Counted from the first letter of the stretch, positions 34,561 to 44,017 are shown. The stretch: DNA of 64,000 nucleotides from Candidatus Bipolaricaulota bacterium (GCA_028277345.1 JANQGM010000005.1:62001-126000); one strand, 5' to 3'. Numbers and translations: made by a program. The notes: generated by a model not told the origin, from the letters alone.

Positions 34561-35595
34561 CTAGCGAAGCAAATTCAGAACCAGCCCGCCGAGCCAATAG
34601 GCGACAAGACCAAGGAAAGCCATAGCGCCCGCGATCTCAGCAGCAAGGATCACGTGGCTCATAGGTTCTTTACCCCAATACTGGTCGAGTGCTCGCTCTT
34701 GTAACGCATCCGAGAACAGGTTAGTCAGAAATACCGCGCGGCTCCCCTTCTCCAGTTCGACGGCCAAATCAATTTCTGCAGCTTCGTCAAACTGGGAGAG
34801 GAAATAGATGTTTGCCGTTTGGTGGGTCAGATCATAGGTGGTTGAATACATCGTGTACGAGCCGCCAATGCCGAACGCACCTTGCCGATGCACAACCTCA
34901 AGCGCTTCTTCGAATGTATCGAAGCAAAGGGCATCGTCTTCCTCGATAATCCCATCTAGGATCGTCGTCGCATCGTCCACGCGAGTGGCCGGATCCCGCC
35001 CTCCGAGGAGGCCGGGGTTAGAATCCGCCACATTGATTGACGAGGTCGCCACAAAGACCTGTCCGCTTGCCTCCTTGCGAGTAAAGGCGAGTTCCCCATC
35101 CGGCCCCGGCCCAATGACAACGGCATCGCCGTTTGCGTCCGCGAACATGATCTGAAACCACAGTTCTTCCACATTGAATTGAAGCGTATACTCGATGACC
35201 TCTCCGACAGTCTTGTTCTTCGCAAGGACGAGATCGATATAGGGCGTGTTTGCGAAATCATAGGGTCGCTGGGGATAAGACGTTAGTTCACGACGAGCAA
35301 CCCCCGCCACCCCGTAGGCGTGTCCGTGTTCGTTCATTCCCGCTTGATAGCTTCGCAAGGTTCCCTGCCACAGCCAACCCAGATGCATTCTGCCAAAGGT
35401 ATCCGGGGTGCCCGGTTCAAAGAATGCGGCCGCGCTCTCTGGAGCGTTCTTCAACGGATGCCCCAACCCCGCATCCTCACTGTCCCCAAACAGGACGAGG
35501 GTCCCATCCGTCGCCATGAAGGTCGTTCAGGACCAAACACTCACCGAGACGAGCATAAGAATCACTAAGCACATGAGGACTCTCATCCTAGTCAT
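34561..35595 (-). CDS. Exported Ntn-hydrolase (C45/linear-amide type) with in-frame TGA at the nucleophile codon
   Basis: The intact part from ATG 35517 (318 aa) is a linear C-N amide hydrolase / acyl-CoA:6-APA acyltransferase-like Ntn protein: FGDSEDAGLGHPL, GMNEHGHAYGVAG, TVGEVIEYTLQFNVEELWFQIMFADANGDAVVI. A terminal hydrophobic segment (about 25 residues) may anchor it. Immediately upstream, in frame, lies MTRMRVLMCLVILMLVSVSVWS (from ATG 35595), a signal peptide, then TGA at 35529-35527, then TTFMA. In this family the first mature residue is the catalytic Cys in a CTTF motif, so TGA sits exactly at the Cys codon. Options: selenocysteine, nonsense mutation of TGC/TGT, or sequencing error. 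TGA ends many other genes here, so the code is standard. Translation from 35517 alone would make a nucleophile-less protein without a signal. Confidence 0.75.
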
Positions 35596-35850
35596 CGTAC
35601 CTGTTCATCCCATGAACACCTACTCCTGAAGAGGAAAGGGCGCAAAAGCCACCTTGGTGTTTACGCGATTGCCGATCGACAGCCCTGTAGTTCAGGATGC
35701 AATCGTAGAGCCTCCATGGGTGAGGCTGCTTCTCGCCACTCGGGGTTCATCTCGAAAACCGGATTGTGATATCCTGTTTCAGAAAACCCGATGATTTGGG
35801 TGCACAGCAGTGGTATCGTGGCGATGAAAGCCCTACGAGAAGGAGGGGTG

Positions 35851-36255
35851 ATGAAGGAAACGATTGTCATTCTCTTGTTGGGATTGATGGCCGCTGGTCT
35901 CGGACTGGGAATCTTATCGATGGATGTGAGCCGCGATGCCGAATTGGAGTGGTTGTTCTTACAAACAGCCCCCGTCGGCGCCTATGATGCTGGCATGTTG
36001 AGGCTTGAGGGCATCGACTACTCTGTTGCGTTCACGGACCGCCCGAGCCGCAACGTCGCGCACATCACGAACGACCACTTCATGCGCCTCTGGAAACTCG
36101 GAGCAGACAGCTTCGCCGACGATCCCCCCAATGCCGCGTTAACGTACGAGATCGACAAGCGGCCGGGACGCGCGGTGGTGCAACTCACCAGCATCGACGT
36201 CGAGGGGACCCAGATTCGCTATGCGGTCGATGTCCTTGATGGAGAGATCCCATAA
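35851..36255 (+). CDS. Small exported or anchored protein of unknown function
   Basis: 134 aa from ATG 35851 behind AAGGAGG. Hydrophobic N-terminus TIVILLLGLMAAGLGLGIL (4-22) as signal or anchor, then a soluble domain with DRPSRNVAHITNDHFMRLWKLGADSFADDPPNAALTY and a final beta-rich part RAVVQLTSIDVEGTQIRYAVDVL. The His/Trp block is distinctive, but I recognise no family. It stands alone, with 255 bp of featureless DNA after it. Confidence 0.65.
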   Translation: MKETIVILLLGLMAAGLGLGILSMDVSRDAELEWLFLQTAPVGAYDAGMLRLEGIDYSVAFTDRPSRNVAHITNDHFMRLWKLGADSFADDPPNAALTYEIDKRPGRAVVQLTSIDVEGTQIRYAVDVLDGEIP

Positions 36256-36510
36256 GCCGCTTTTGACCGCATAACACTTGTGATTGACCCGCTGGGCATG
36301 ATCTTCCCGTCGGATCAGAATGGACACTCGAACGGAAATAACGAATCCAACTGAGCCAACCTCATGCGCAGGGGCCGTCCTCACACGTGGACCGAGTTGT
36401 GGGAATCGCATCCGGTGAGGCGAGTCGTTCGTGTCCAATCCATCGCCTCTTCGCTCACTCATCGTCAATCGTTTATCGAAAGAACGGTTTGAGCCCATGA
36501 TGGGATCGCG

Positions 36511-36990
36511 ATGTCCTCCAACAACAAGTACGAAGCGCTCTACCGAGAGAGCCGCGACGTTTGCGGCACTCCGTTTCCGGAATTCGCCGCCTTCTTCGAT
36601 GTCTACGAAAAGGAGCATGCGAACGTTCTCGACCTCGGTCGCGGACAGGGCCGGGATGCCCTGATGGTAGCGCAGCACGGTCATCGTGTGCTTGGCGTCG
36701 ATATCTCCAAGACCGGCATTCGGCAAATGCTTGAAGATGCGCGCCGGGAGGATCTTGAGATCGTGGGAGTTGTCGCCGATATCGCCGAGTACGAGATCGG
36801 AGAGAGCTATGATGTCGTCATTCTCGATCGGGTGCTGCATCTGTTCGAGGAGAATGCCCGAATTCGCGTTCTTAGCCGTGCGCTCCCTCAGGTTATCCCC
36901 AATGGCTTCGTGCTGATCGCGGACATGCCGAGCAACAAGCCCGCCCTTCAACGTGTGTTCGATGAAGCGCACACCCATGGTCTTCGATAG
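36511..36990 (+). CDS. Class I SAM-dependent methyltransferase, C-terminus probably frameshifted
   Basis: 159 aa. Rossmann motif I VLDLGRGQGRDAL (40-52; the second position Gly-Arg rather than Gly-Cys), motif II VLGVDIS, motif IV YDVVILDRVLHLF. Related small methyltransferases run on for 20-40 residues; here a TAG at 36988 ends the frame in HTHGLR, while another frame directly continues VDKKGFLFMKRAH to a stop at 37031, which looks like the real C-terminus. A one-base indel near 36985 is likely. Substrate unknown; the tellurite/small-thiol TehB group is one possibility. Confidence 0.75.
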   Translation: MSSNNKYEALYRESRDVCGTPFPEFAAFFDVYEKEHANVLDLGRGQGRDALMVAQHGHRVLGVDISKTGIRQMLEDARREDLEIVGVVADIAEYEIGESYDVVILDRVLHLFEENARIRVLSRALPQVIPNGFVLIADMPSNKPALQRVFDEAHTHGLR

Positions 36991-37031
36991 TGGACAAGAA
37001 GGGATTCCTGTTCATGAAGCGAGCTCACTAG

Positions 37032-38363
37032 CTAGCCGCCGAGTGGCCAGAGCCATGGCAATGCAAAGGTACAAAAAGCCCAGAGGATGAGTGAAAGGGG
37101 AAGTCCGACCCTTGCATAATCCGCGAACTTGAATCCACCCGCCCGGAACACAAGCATGTTCGGCGGTGTCCCGATCGGCGTAGCAAGAGCGCAGGATGCT
37201 GCGATGGCGATGGACATCAAGACCGCGTGCTCCGAAGCACCCACCCCCTCAGCGATCGCTAGGGCAATGGGAACAAGCAGCGCAGCGGACGCTGTATTCG
37301 ACATGAACTGCGTCAACAGCCACGTCAATCCGAATAGGACGCCGACAATGAGCGTCGGATGTGGCGCCGTGCCGAGCAAATGGATTGCGCTGGATGCAAT
37401 CAGTTGCCCGGCGCCTGTGTGTTCAAGCGCCACTGAAAGCGAAAGCATCCCCGCGAACAAGAACACGGTTTCCCACTCCAGCGAAGCCAGCGCACGCCGC
37501 GGCGAGATACAGCCTGTGATCACAACAACGATCGCTCCTCCAAGAGCGATGATCGAGAGCGGAAACCAACCGCCCGCCATCATGGTGAGGACAACCAGCA
37601 TCACGCCACCGGCGATTGCCTTTTTTCGTACGGGCACGTTTCTCGGAATGGGCTCTGGGCGCGTTTCCATCCAGCTCTCGGGAATATGCTCTTTCGGAAG
37701 CAGGCGTCGCCCCACGGTGAGCAGAAAAACGAACGAAATTGCAACAACGGGCAACCCGATCCGAGCGAAATCGAAGAACGCGAAAGGTTCCATGCCCCGC
37801 TCAATGAGCGCGGCCTGCACGATCAAGTTGGGCGGAGTTCCAATCAGTGTCAGCGTGCCGCCCAGGCTCGCCGAGAAGGCCAACGCCATCAGTGCCGGGC
37901 GACGTTCCAAGCGAGAAGCCGCCGTGAGTGCGGTCACCATGGGCAGCAGCACGGCGACGGTTCCCGTATTGCTGAGCGCAGCGGAAAGGATCGCCGACGT
38001 GGCCATGAGAAGGCCAAGCAAGACGAGATTTCGCTGCCCTCCCAATCGCTTGAGGAAGGAGGCGATGTCATGAGCAAGCCCCGTCCGGAACAGTGCCGCT
38101 CCGATCACAAACGTGCTCGAGAACAATACGACAACGGGGTTCGAGAACCCCGACAGCGCTTCCTCTGCGGTGAGCACTCCCGTGATCGCCAGGATGACGG
38201 GAATGGCAAGCGCAATCACCGCAGAGGGCACGGGCTCCCATACGAGCATGACGGCGGCGGCAATAAGCACGACGAAGGTGATGATCACGACGCCTCCTCC
38301 AGCGCTCCACGAGAGTCCCCATTGATCATGGAGCATCAACATGAAAACTATACCCGTCACCAC
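37032..38363 (-). CDS. SLC13/DASS-family permease
   Basis: 443 aa from GTG 38363 (ATG 38342 is an alternative). About eleven to twelve helices with two inverted repeats. Each has a SNT motif and a hairpin GTPPN motif: SNTGTVAVLLP / GTPPNLIV and SNTASAALLVP / GTPPNMLV. These bind substrate and Na+ in DASS transporters of dicarboxylates, citrate or sulfate; some ArsB-like relatives move other anions. Substrate not readable. The start is divergent from the agmatine-deiminase-like gene, about 140 bp away. Confidence 0.88.
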   Translation of the reverse strand: MVTGIVFMLMLHDQWGLSWSAGGGVVIITFVVLIAAAVMLVWEPVPSAVIALAIPVILAITGVLTAEEALSGFSNPVVVLFSSTFVIGAALFRTGLAHDIASFLKRLGGQRNLVLLGLLMATSAILSAALSNTGTVAVLLPMVTALTAASRLERRPALMALAFSASLGGTLTLIGTPPNLIVQAALIERGMEPFAFFDFARIGLPVVAISFVFLLTVGRRLLPKEHIPESWMETRPEPIPRNVPVRKKAIAGGVMLVVLTMMAGGWFPLSIIALGGAIVVVITGCISPRRALASLEWETVFLFAGMLSLSVALEHTGAGQLIASSAIHLLGTAPHPTLIVGVLFGLTWLLTQFMSNTASAALLVPIALAIAEGVGASEHAVLMSIAIAASCALATPIGTPPNMLVFRAGGFKFADYARVGLPLSLILWAFCTFALPWLWPLGG

Positions 38364-38502
38364 GTCATCGATCAGCTATCATGGCTTTCTAAAGCGTCGC
38401 CTTCGCGTTATGGTCAAGCGGAACACTTGGCGACAGACTGGTGAAAGGGTGAAGGAGAGCCGCTTCGCCACGCCCGGCTACGAAGAGAGGAAAGGAATCC
38501 GA

Positions 38503-39516
38503 ATGAATCTGTCACGCACCATTCGATCCCTCAGGTTGGGGATCGCTTTCATAGGTTTGCTAGCACTGCCTTCATGGGGCGCAGACGAATCGCAACTCCG
38601 CGTACCTGCAGAGTGGGAACCGCATGTCGCGACGTGGATGCAATGGCCCGGGCGCTGGGAAGCCGCCATGCGTCCTGCCTTTGCCCGTATCATCGATGTG
38701 GTCCAAGACTACGAACCCTTGCATCTTCTCGCCAACAGTGAACCGGAAAAACTCGAAGCACAGCAATTCCTGAACCGGCGTGGCGTCCCGGATACCAACA
38801 TCACCTGGCACGTCGTGCCGACAGACAATTCCTGGATGCGTGACAACGGGCCCGTCTACGTTACCGACGGCGCAACGACATGGATTCAAGATTGGGGATT
38901 CGATGCCTGGGGAGGGAATTTCGGACGCGCGGTTGCTTTCTCCAATGACGACCGCATCCCCCGCTGGGTCGGCGAACGCTTGGGCATGCGCATCGAAGAT
39001 CGTGCAAGCTACATTCTGGAACGTGGGAATCTTGAGTTCAACGGAGTCGGTGTGCTCGCTCTAAACTGGGACTGTCAAGACGATCGGAACCCCGGACTCC
39101 CCAAAACAGAGCACGAGCGCATTCTGCGCGATGCCTTTGGCGTCAAAACGATCATCTGGGCCTATGGCCACGATCCGTTGGACGGAACCACCGGGCACAT
39201 CGATGGCACAGCTCGATTCGTCAGCGAAGACACGATCGTCATTCGCGTTTCGGACTGGGGAAAAGAAACCGAAGAAGCGCTCGCCGTCGCCTGCCACGCA
39301 GAAGGCTTGCAGGTCGTTCGATACGAGGGGGACCCAAACTGGCTGGTCGGCAACGGCTTCGTGCTCGCCATGGCTGAGAACGATTCGCAGGATGCTAGCC
39401 GCAAGGCTCAGTTGGAAGGGCTATTTCCGGGACGCGATGTCTTCCTAATCGATGCTCAGTCGATCGCTGATGCGGGCGGCGGCATCCACTGCGTCACCAA
39501 CGACCAGCCTCTTTAA
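38503..39516 (+). CDS. Exported agmatine deiminase / peptidyl-arginine deiminase family protein
   Basis: 337 aa from ATG 38503 behind GAGAGGAAAGGA; the long upstream frame has no family sequence. Signal peptide about 1-27 (LGIAFIGLLALPSWGADES). Catalytic residues of the guanidine-modifying enzymes are present: Asp in WMRDNGPVYV, Glu in NLEFNGVG, His in TGHIDGTARF, and the nucleophilic Cys near the C-terminus in GGGIHCVTNDQPL. It should hydrolyse agmatine or a C-terminal/free arginine derivative to the carbamoyl form and ammonia. Most agmatine deiminases are cytosolic, so export is notable. Confidence 0.9.
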   Translation: MNLSRTIRSLRLGIAFIGLLALPSWGADESQLRVPAEWEPHVATWMQWPGRWEAAMRPAFARIIDVVQDYEPLHLLANSEPEKLEAQQFLNRRGVPDTNITWHVVPTDNSWMRDNGPVYVTDGATTWIQDWGFDAWGGNFGRAVAFSNDDRIPRWVGERLGMRIEDRASYILERGNLEFNGVGVLALNWDCQDDRNPGLPKTEHERILRDAFGVKTIIWAYGHDPLDGTTGHIDGTARFVSEDTIVIRVSDWGKETEEALAVACHAEGLQVVRYEGDPNWLVGNGFVLAMAENDSQDASRKAQLEGLFPGRDVFLIDAQSIADAGGGIHCVTNDQPL

Positions 39517-39741
39517 GAGCAGCGGCCCCATCGCCCTGGGCTTTGTGCACTTTCCCATGCGGACTCCGCATCCGCATACTGGAAACGACCTTGGGCGATA
39601 ACCGCGCCTTGAGGTGTCAAACTCTGTGAATGATCGCATCGGTGGGGACATCGACGTGAACCCGCCTATCGTGCTTTCTCGCGATCTTCGTGCTGCGTGA
39701 TAGGATGTCAATGGCAACCTAAGAAAACACAGGGAGAGGCC

Positions 39742-40080
39742 ATGAGAGTCACAGCGATTCTAGCCTGGTTGGGCGCGGCGGCGATGGTCACCGTGCTCAT
39801 GTTCGCATTCATCGAAGGGGACTTCGTCAGCGAGAGCCGTCGGCTGCTCGGCATGCCGTGGGGAACCGTTTCTTTGATCGATCTCTACGTTGGCTTCTTC
39901 CTCTTCTCGGGATGGATACGCTTTCGTGAGGGGAGAACGTGGAAAGCGCTTGTGTGGATCGCAGCGGTCATGTTACTCGGAAGCCTCGCGATCAGCATCT
40001 ATGTCCTCGTTGGTCTACACACGAGCAACGGCGATTGGCGGCGTTTCTTCTACGGCCGCTCGGAGAGGATCTCGTCGTGA
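39742..40080 (+). CDS. DUF1475-like small membrane protein
   Basis: 112 aa from ATG 39742 behind GGGAGAGG. Three hydrophobic helices; MPWGTVSLIDLYVGFFLFSGWIRFRE matches the DUF1475 core. Function unknown. Its stop overlaps the GTG of the next gene (GTGA), so the pair is translationally coupled. Confidence 0.78.
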   Translation: MRVTAILAWLGAAAMVTVLMFAFIEGDFVSESRRLLGMPWGTVSLIDLYVGFFLFSGWIRFREGRTWKALVWIAAVMLLGSLAISIYVLVGLHTSNGDWRRFFYGRSERISS

Positions 40081-40763
40081 TATCGAAACACTCTAAACTC
40101 TCAGAGCTTCGTGAGGAATTCCGAAAGGTCGTCACCGGCAGACGCTCGTGGGGCGATGCCCTGGTTCCACCGTTGGTCTTTGTGCTGATCAACCTTGCCT
40201 TCGGCATCTGGCCCGCAATCGCCGCTGCGCTTGGAGTAGCACTTCTCACCACAGCCATTCGCGTGATTCGTAAGCAGACCTTTCGCTATGCCCTAGGAGG
40301 GTTGGGGGGCGCCGTCGCCGCCTCGTTGCTGGCGATCGGTCTCTCACGAGGAGAAGGGTATTTCCTTCCAGGGATGATCCGAGGCGGCGGGATAGCCTTG
40401 CTTTGCTTGTTCAGCGTACTCGTCCGCCGGCCGCTGGTTGCCTGGACGAGCTTCATCGCTCGACGCTGGCCGATGGGTTGGTATTGGCACCCGAAAGTTC
40501 GTCCCGCCTATAGCGAGGTCACCTTGCTTTGGTTCGTGTTCTTTGGAGGTCGGTTCGTGCTTCAGTACCTTCTCTTTCAACGCGGAGCCGCCCTTGCACT
40601 CAGCAGCACCAGCCTCGTGCTTGGATGGCCGGCCATCGCGCTTCTCCTGATTGGCACCTACCTCTACGGGATCTGGCGCCTCCGCCATCTAGGAGGCCCC
40701 AGCGTACAGGAGTATCGCGACGATCTGCCGCCTCCATGGGAGGGGCAGGCCAAGGGATTCTGA
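40077..40763 (+). CDS. DUF3159-like membrane protein
   Basis: 228 aa from GTG 40077, with GGAGAGGA upstream; the ORF from 39939 would overlap DUF1475 heavily and is rejected. Six hydrophobic helices, opening LREEFRKVVTGRRSWGDALVPPLVFVLINLAFGIWPAIAAAL typical of DUF3159, and PMGWYWHPKVRPAYSEVTLLW in the middle. Function unknown; coupled to DUF1475. Confidence 0.78.
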   Translation: MISKHSKLSELREEFRKVVTGRRSWGDALVPPLVFVLINLAFGIWPAIAAALGVALLTTAIRVIRKQTFRYALGGLGGAVAASLLAIGLSRGEGYFLPGMIRGGGIALLCLFSVLVRRPLVAWTSFIARRWPMGWYWHPKVRPAYSEVTLLWFVFFGGRFVLQYLLFQRGAALALSSTSLVLGWPAIALLLIGTYLYGIWRLRHLGGPSVQEYRDDLPPPWEGQAKGF

Positions 40764-40849
40764 CGAAACGTGGTCCGCCCAGTGCGCACGATGCGTTGAA
40801 ATCTTGGTTTTCATTCAAACCCGGCCTAAACTCATTTGAGGCGGGGGGA

Positions 40850-41457
40850 GTCGATGCCTTCGCATCGGCATTGTCCTTTCGCTTCCGATCGGCGTTCTGC
40901 TCGCACTGGGAAGACGCAGTAAACTCCCAGCGATTCGGTGGGGGTACCGCCTATATCGAACTCATCCGAGGCGTCCCTTGATCAGTCTGCCGTTCATGGC
41001 CAGCATCAGGCCGCAGCTGTTGTTGCCCGAGCATATTCGCCCTGATCTCTTTGTGCGCGCCATGGGAACGATCACCGCATCCTCAGCAGCCTATATGGCT
41101 GGGAAAGTCCGAGGTGGATTGCAAGCCATCTCACAAGGACAGACCGAGGCAGCGCATGCGCTGGGACTCGGTCGAATCTTGACGATGCTTCTCAGCATCC
41201 TGCCCCAAGCGCTACGCGCCGTGATTCCAGCATCATTGGGCAATTCATCGCATTATTCAAGGACACGACCCTCTTTGGGTTCATCGCCATCCTTGGAGGT
41301 GCTTAGCCTATCGCGAAGCGTCGTCGGCAACCTCGAATGGAGAGGACGAATCTTCGAGCTTTATATCTTCATCGGCGTCTTGTACTGGGGATTCTGCTAT
41401 TCCATTTCCATAGCTGGAAAGCGTGTTGAGCGATCGCTGGGCGTGAGCAATCGCTAG
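40850..41457 (+). pseudogene. Decayed polar amino-acid ABC permease (AapM/BztC-like)
   Basis: Pieces of one permease lie in different frames: LRIGIVLSLPIGVLLALGRR from about 40857, then YIELIRGVP (another frame), then LISLPFMASI and AAYMAGKVRGGLQAISQGQTEAAHALGLG (40978 onward), then IIGQFIALFKDTTLFGFIAIL (frame shifted again, about 41235-41298), then EVLSLSRSVVGNLEWRGRIFELYIFIGVLYWGFCY to 41457. At least three frameshifts, so it is not functional. The EAA loop AAHALGLGRI is still legible. It belonged to a glutamate/aspartate or general amino-acid importer; no binding-protein gene is adjacent. Confidence 0.85.
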
Positions 41458-41490
41458 AGGAGGACATCGGTCTCAGATACACAACGTGTG

Positions 41491-42136
41491 ATGATCGTCT
41501 GTGAGGACGTTCATAAATGGTATGGGGGCTTTCATGTCCTTCGCGGCATCAGTTTGACCATACACAAGGGAGAGGTTGTCGTCATCTGCGGCCCCTCCGG
41601 ATCCGGCAAATCGACCTTCATTCGCACCATCAACCGTCTGGAGGAACATCAGCGAGGGGCAATCAGAGTCGGCGGCATCGAGCTAACCCACGATCTACGA
41701 AACATCGAAACCATCCGACGGGAAGTGGGAATGGTTTTCCAGCAATTCAACCTCTTCCCCACCTGACCTTCCTTCAGAACATCACGCTAGCGCCTATCGG
41801 GGTTCTGAAGATGAAAAAGTCGGTCGCCGCGGACATCGCGATGCAATTGCTCGAGCCCTCGCCATGTCTCCCAAAATGATGTTGTTCGACGAACCCACCT
41901 CAGCCCTCGACCCGGAAATGATCGTCGAAGTTCTCGATGCCATGAAGGAACTCGCGCATTTCGGCATGACCATGCTGGTTGTCACTCACGAGATGGGGTT
42001 CGCACGCGAGGTCGCCGACCGGATTGCCTTCTTCGATGTTGGAGAACTCATCGAAGCCAATACTCCAGCTGCGTTTTTCAAGAACCCGCGGCACGACCGC
42101 ACCAAGTTGTTCTTGTCTCAAATCCTGCAACACTAA
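41491..42136 (+). pseudogene. Decayed polar amino-acid ABC ATPase (AapP/GlnQ-like), signature motif deleted
   Basis: Starts intact: Walker A GPSGSGKSTFIRTINRLE, Q-loop [11 protein letters not shown] missing base in the CCCC run at about 41758-41761 then gives a stop, while the next frame continues [14 protein letters not shown]. At about 41850 the sequence jumps from MQLLE to [23 protein letters not shown]; in relatives roughly 26 residues including LSGGQ lie between these, so about 75-80 nt are deleted. The C-terminal part (Walker B, H-loop [16 protein letters not shown]) is intact. Loss of the signature motif proves real decay. Confidence 0.88.
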
Positions 42137-42259
42137 TACGCGACGCTCGATATCAACGTTGATCGATGCAATGCAGCCAGGGTTGCTGAACATGGCGGCT
42201 GGCAATTGCCTGTGCAGTTTTCGGTTGGCCTAACTTCCTCGAAGCCTTAGGTTGAGCCC

Positions 42260-43014
42260 ATGAATACCCTTTTCGCTCCCGGCTGCGCCTTGTTGTTGTA
42301 CAACCCCAAATTGGCGGCAGCCGCCCACGCCATCTTGAACTCCACATTCGGAGATATGGCAATGCTTCGCACCTGTTGCCGCCATCACCCTGACGTTCCT
42401 GTGGGCACGCGCATCATTAACGTCTGTCCCGGCTGCGACCGGAGGTACCGTGAGGAGAATGCGGCTGCGTCAACAGTTTCACTTTGGGAAGTCTTGGCGG
42501 CTTGCGATCGGTTCCCGTTTCCCGATTATGCGCGGAAGCGTATGACGATCATCGATGCCTGTCCGACGCGCGATCAGGATCGGATTCATGACGCCATAAG
42601 GGCGCTGGCATCCCGCTTGAACATCGAGTTGATCGAGCCTACGCAAACCCGCAGGACGAGCACATGCTGTGGCGATATCCTGTATGGGGAACTTCCTACG
42701 CGCCAGGTCGTTGCGCAGATGAAACGCAAGGCGGCAGAGATGCCATCATCGTCTACTGTGTGTCATGTGCAACGGCAATGGTCGTTGGCGAACGGCAGCC
42801 GAGATACATGCTCGATCTGTTGTTCGGAGAAGAAACGGTGCCAAAGACCGACGAGCCGGATGCGTGGCATCGAGAGCTTGACGGCTTTATCGAGAGCCAC
42901 TCAATCTACGAAACATCTCCCTCGTTCGTCCGCGGCTGCCCAGATCGGCCACATCATCCATCGGGTGGCGTTACCACAAGCAAATCTCGAACGATCGATT
43001 CGCTCATCCGGTGA
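42260..43014 (+). pseudogene. CCG-domain Fe-S oxidoreductase-like protein, frameshifted
   Basis: Frame 1 (from ATG 42260) encodes LFAPGCALLLYNP, LRTCCRHHPDVPVGTRIINVCPGCDRRY and TSTCCGDILYG, the repeated CCG cysteine pattern of heterodisulfide-reductase/GlpC-type proteins, as far as MKRKAAEMP (about 42743). The reading then shifts to the frame continuing DAIIVYCVSCATAMVVGERQPRYMLDLLFGEE and ending at 43014. One missing base near 42740 explains it. It may be a sequencing error, since all cysteine motifs are kept. The last 61 bp overlap the convergent methyltransferase gene. Confidence 0.75.
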
Positions 43015-43901
43015 GGTGCTGAGAAATCGAGCACGCGTGCGCCTTTCTCGACGAATGCGTCGGAGAGCTCTTGGCGCTTCGGCTGATAGCGATTGAAGAT
43101 GAGCGCCATCGCTCCGCCTCTCTGCAGACTGGCCAGCCAACCCTCCGCACAGTCCCGCACGATACTCAGCGGGTCCCGTTGGCCGTCCCCCTTGAAGCGA
43201 ACACCATAGGGCAAATCTGAGACGATGAGATCGAAGCGCGCCTTGTTCAGCAGCTCCGGTGTATGCCGGCTGTCTCCCATGATGAGCTGCAGCGTCTGTC
43301 CCGCCATCTCGTATTTGACGAACTGCCCGATCCCCGTCTTCGTTTTTTTTCCGACGTAGCCTTCGCTGGCCGTGTGCTTAATGCGATGAAGTTTCGTCTG
43401 CTTCTTCACGTGCCGATGAAGGGCCGGCAATGCTCCAGGATCGCGCTCGATGCCGACGGCATTCAGCCCATAGCGTAGCGCCCAAAGCAAAGTCGTCCCC
43501 CTTCCCGCCAACGGGTCAAGCAGGCGTCGGGCCGGCGCCCCACTCGTACGTGAGGCCAGCCCGACGTTGATTGCCAGTTGGGTCACCAATTCATGGGTCT
43601 TGCCTTGATATTTGGCGCCGAACACCATGTCCTCGGCGAGAAGAAAGCCGGTACGGATCGGCAATGGGACCAGTCCGCTCTCTCCCCGATCTTCGAAGAT
43701 GCCCTGAACACAAGAAAGACGGACTAGAACGTCGAGTGCTGTCTCGGGAATATCGGCATTCAGAAAATCGAGCACCCCTATTCGCTCAGGAGTGATATCA
43801 GCGGCAGGAAAGTGCGCGGAAAACTCCGCCATAGCAGTGTCCAACGACTCATAAAAGTACGCACCTTTGACCAGCGGAGTGACGAGAAGCTTGATCTTCA
43901 T
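42954..43901 (-). CDS. Trm11-like N2-guanine (or DNA/RNA) methyltransferase
   Basis: 315 aa. Class I methyltransferase with SAM motif LLDPLAGRGTTLLWALRYG (128-146), motif VGIERD, and catalytic motif IV SDLPYGVRF (228-236), the DPPY-type tetrapeptide used for exocyclic amine methylation. LDPxAGxGTTL plus DLPYG is typical of the Trm11/TrmG10 group, which modify tRNA G10. The N-terminal 110 residues replace the usual THUMP domain, with no clear match, so the target may differ. Cytosolic. Confidence 0.82.
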   Translation of the reverse strand: MKIKLLVTPLVKGAYFYESLDTAMAEFSAHFPAADITPERIGVLDFLNADIPETALDVLVRLSCVQGIFEDRGESGLVPLPIRTGFLLAEDMVFGAKYQGKTHELVTQLAINVGLASRTSGAPARRLLDPLAGRGTTLLWALRYGLNAVGIERDPGALPALHRHVKKQTKLHRIKHTASEGYVGKKTKTGIGQFVKYEMAGQTLQLIMGDSRHTPELLNKARFDLIVSDLPYGVRFKGDGQRDPLSIVRDCAEGWLASLQRGGAMALIFNRYQPKRQELSDAFVEKGARVLDFSAPHRMSESIVRDLLVVTPPDG

Positions 43902-44017
43902 GCCCCATTCTACCCGGACATAGCTCGGTTGAGGTCCACGGTTCGCACGGCATCTCCGTAGGACGTCAACGTCTCCCCCTTCCCACCAGTAGATGAGATA
44001 GAATTGGACGGAGGATC

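Noticed and set aside
35470-35529. SECIS-like hairpin after the TGA
   Set aside because: The best stems are 4-5 bp and lie 22 or more nt after TGA, farther than usual, without the conserved loop G-U. Too weak to list as a feature; kept as a check in the finding.
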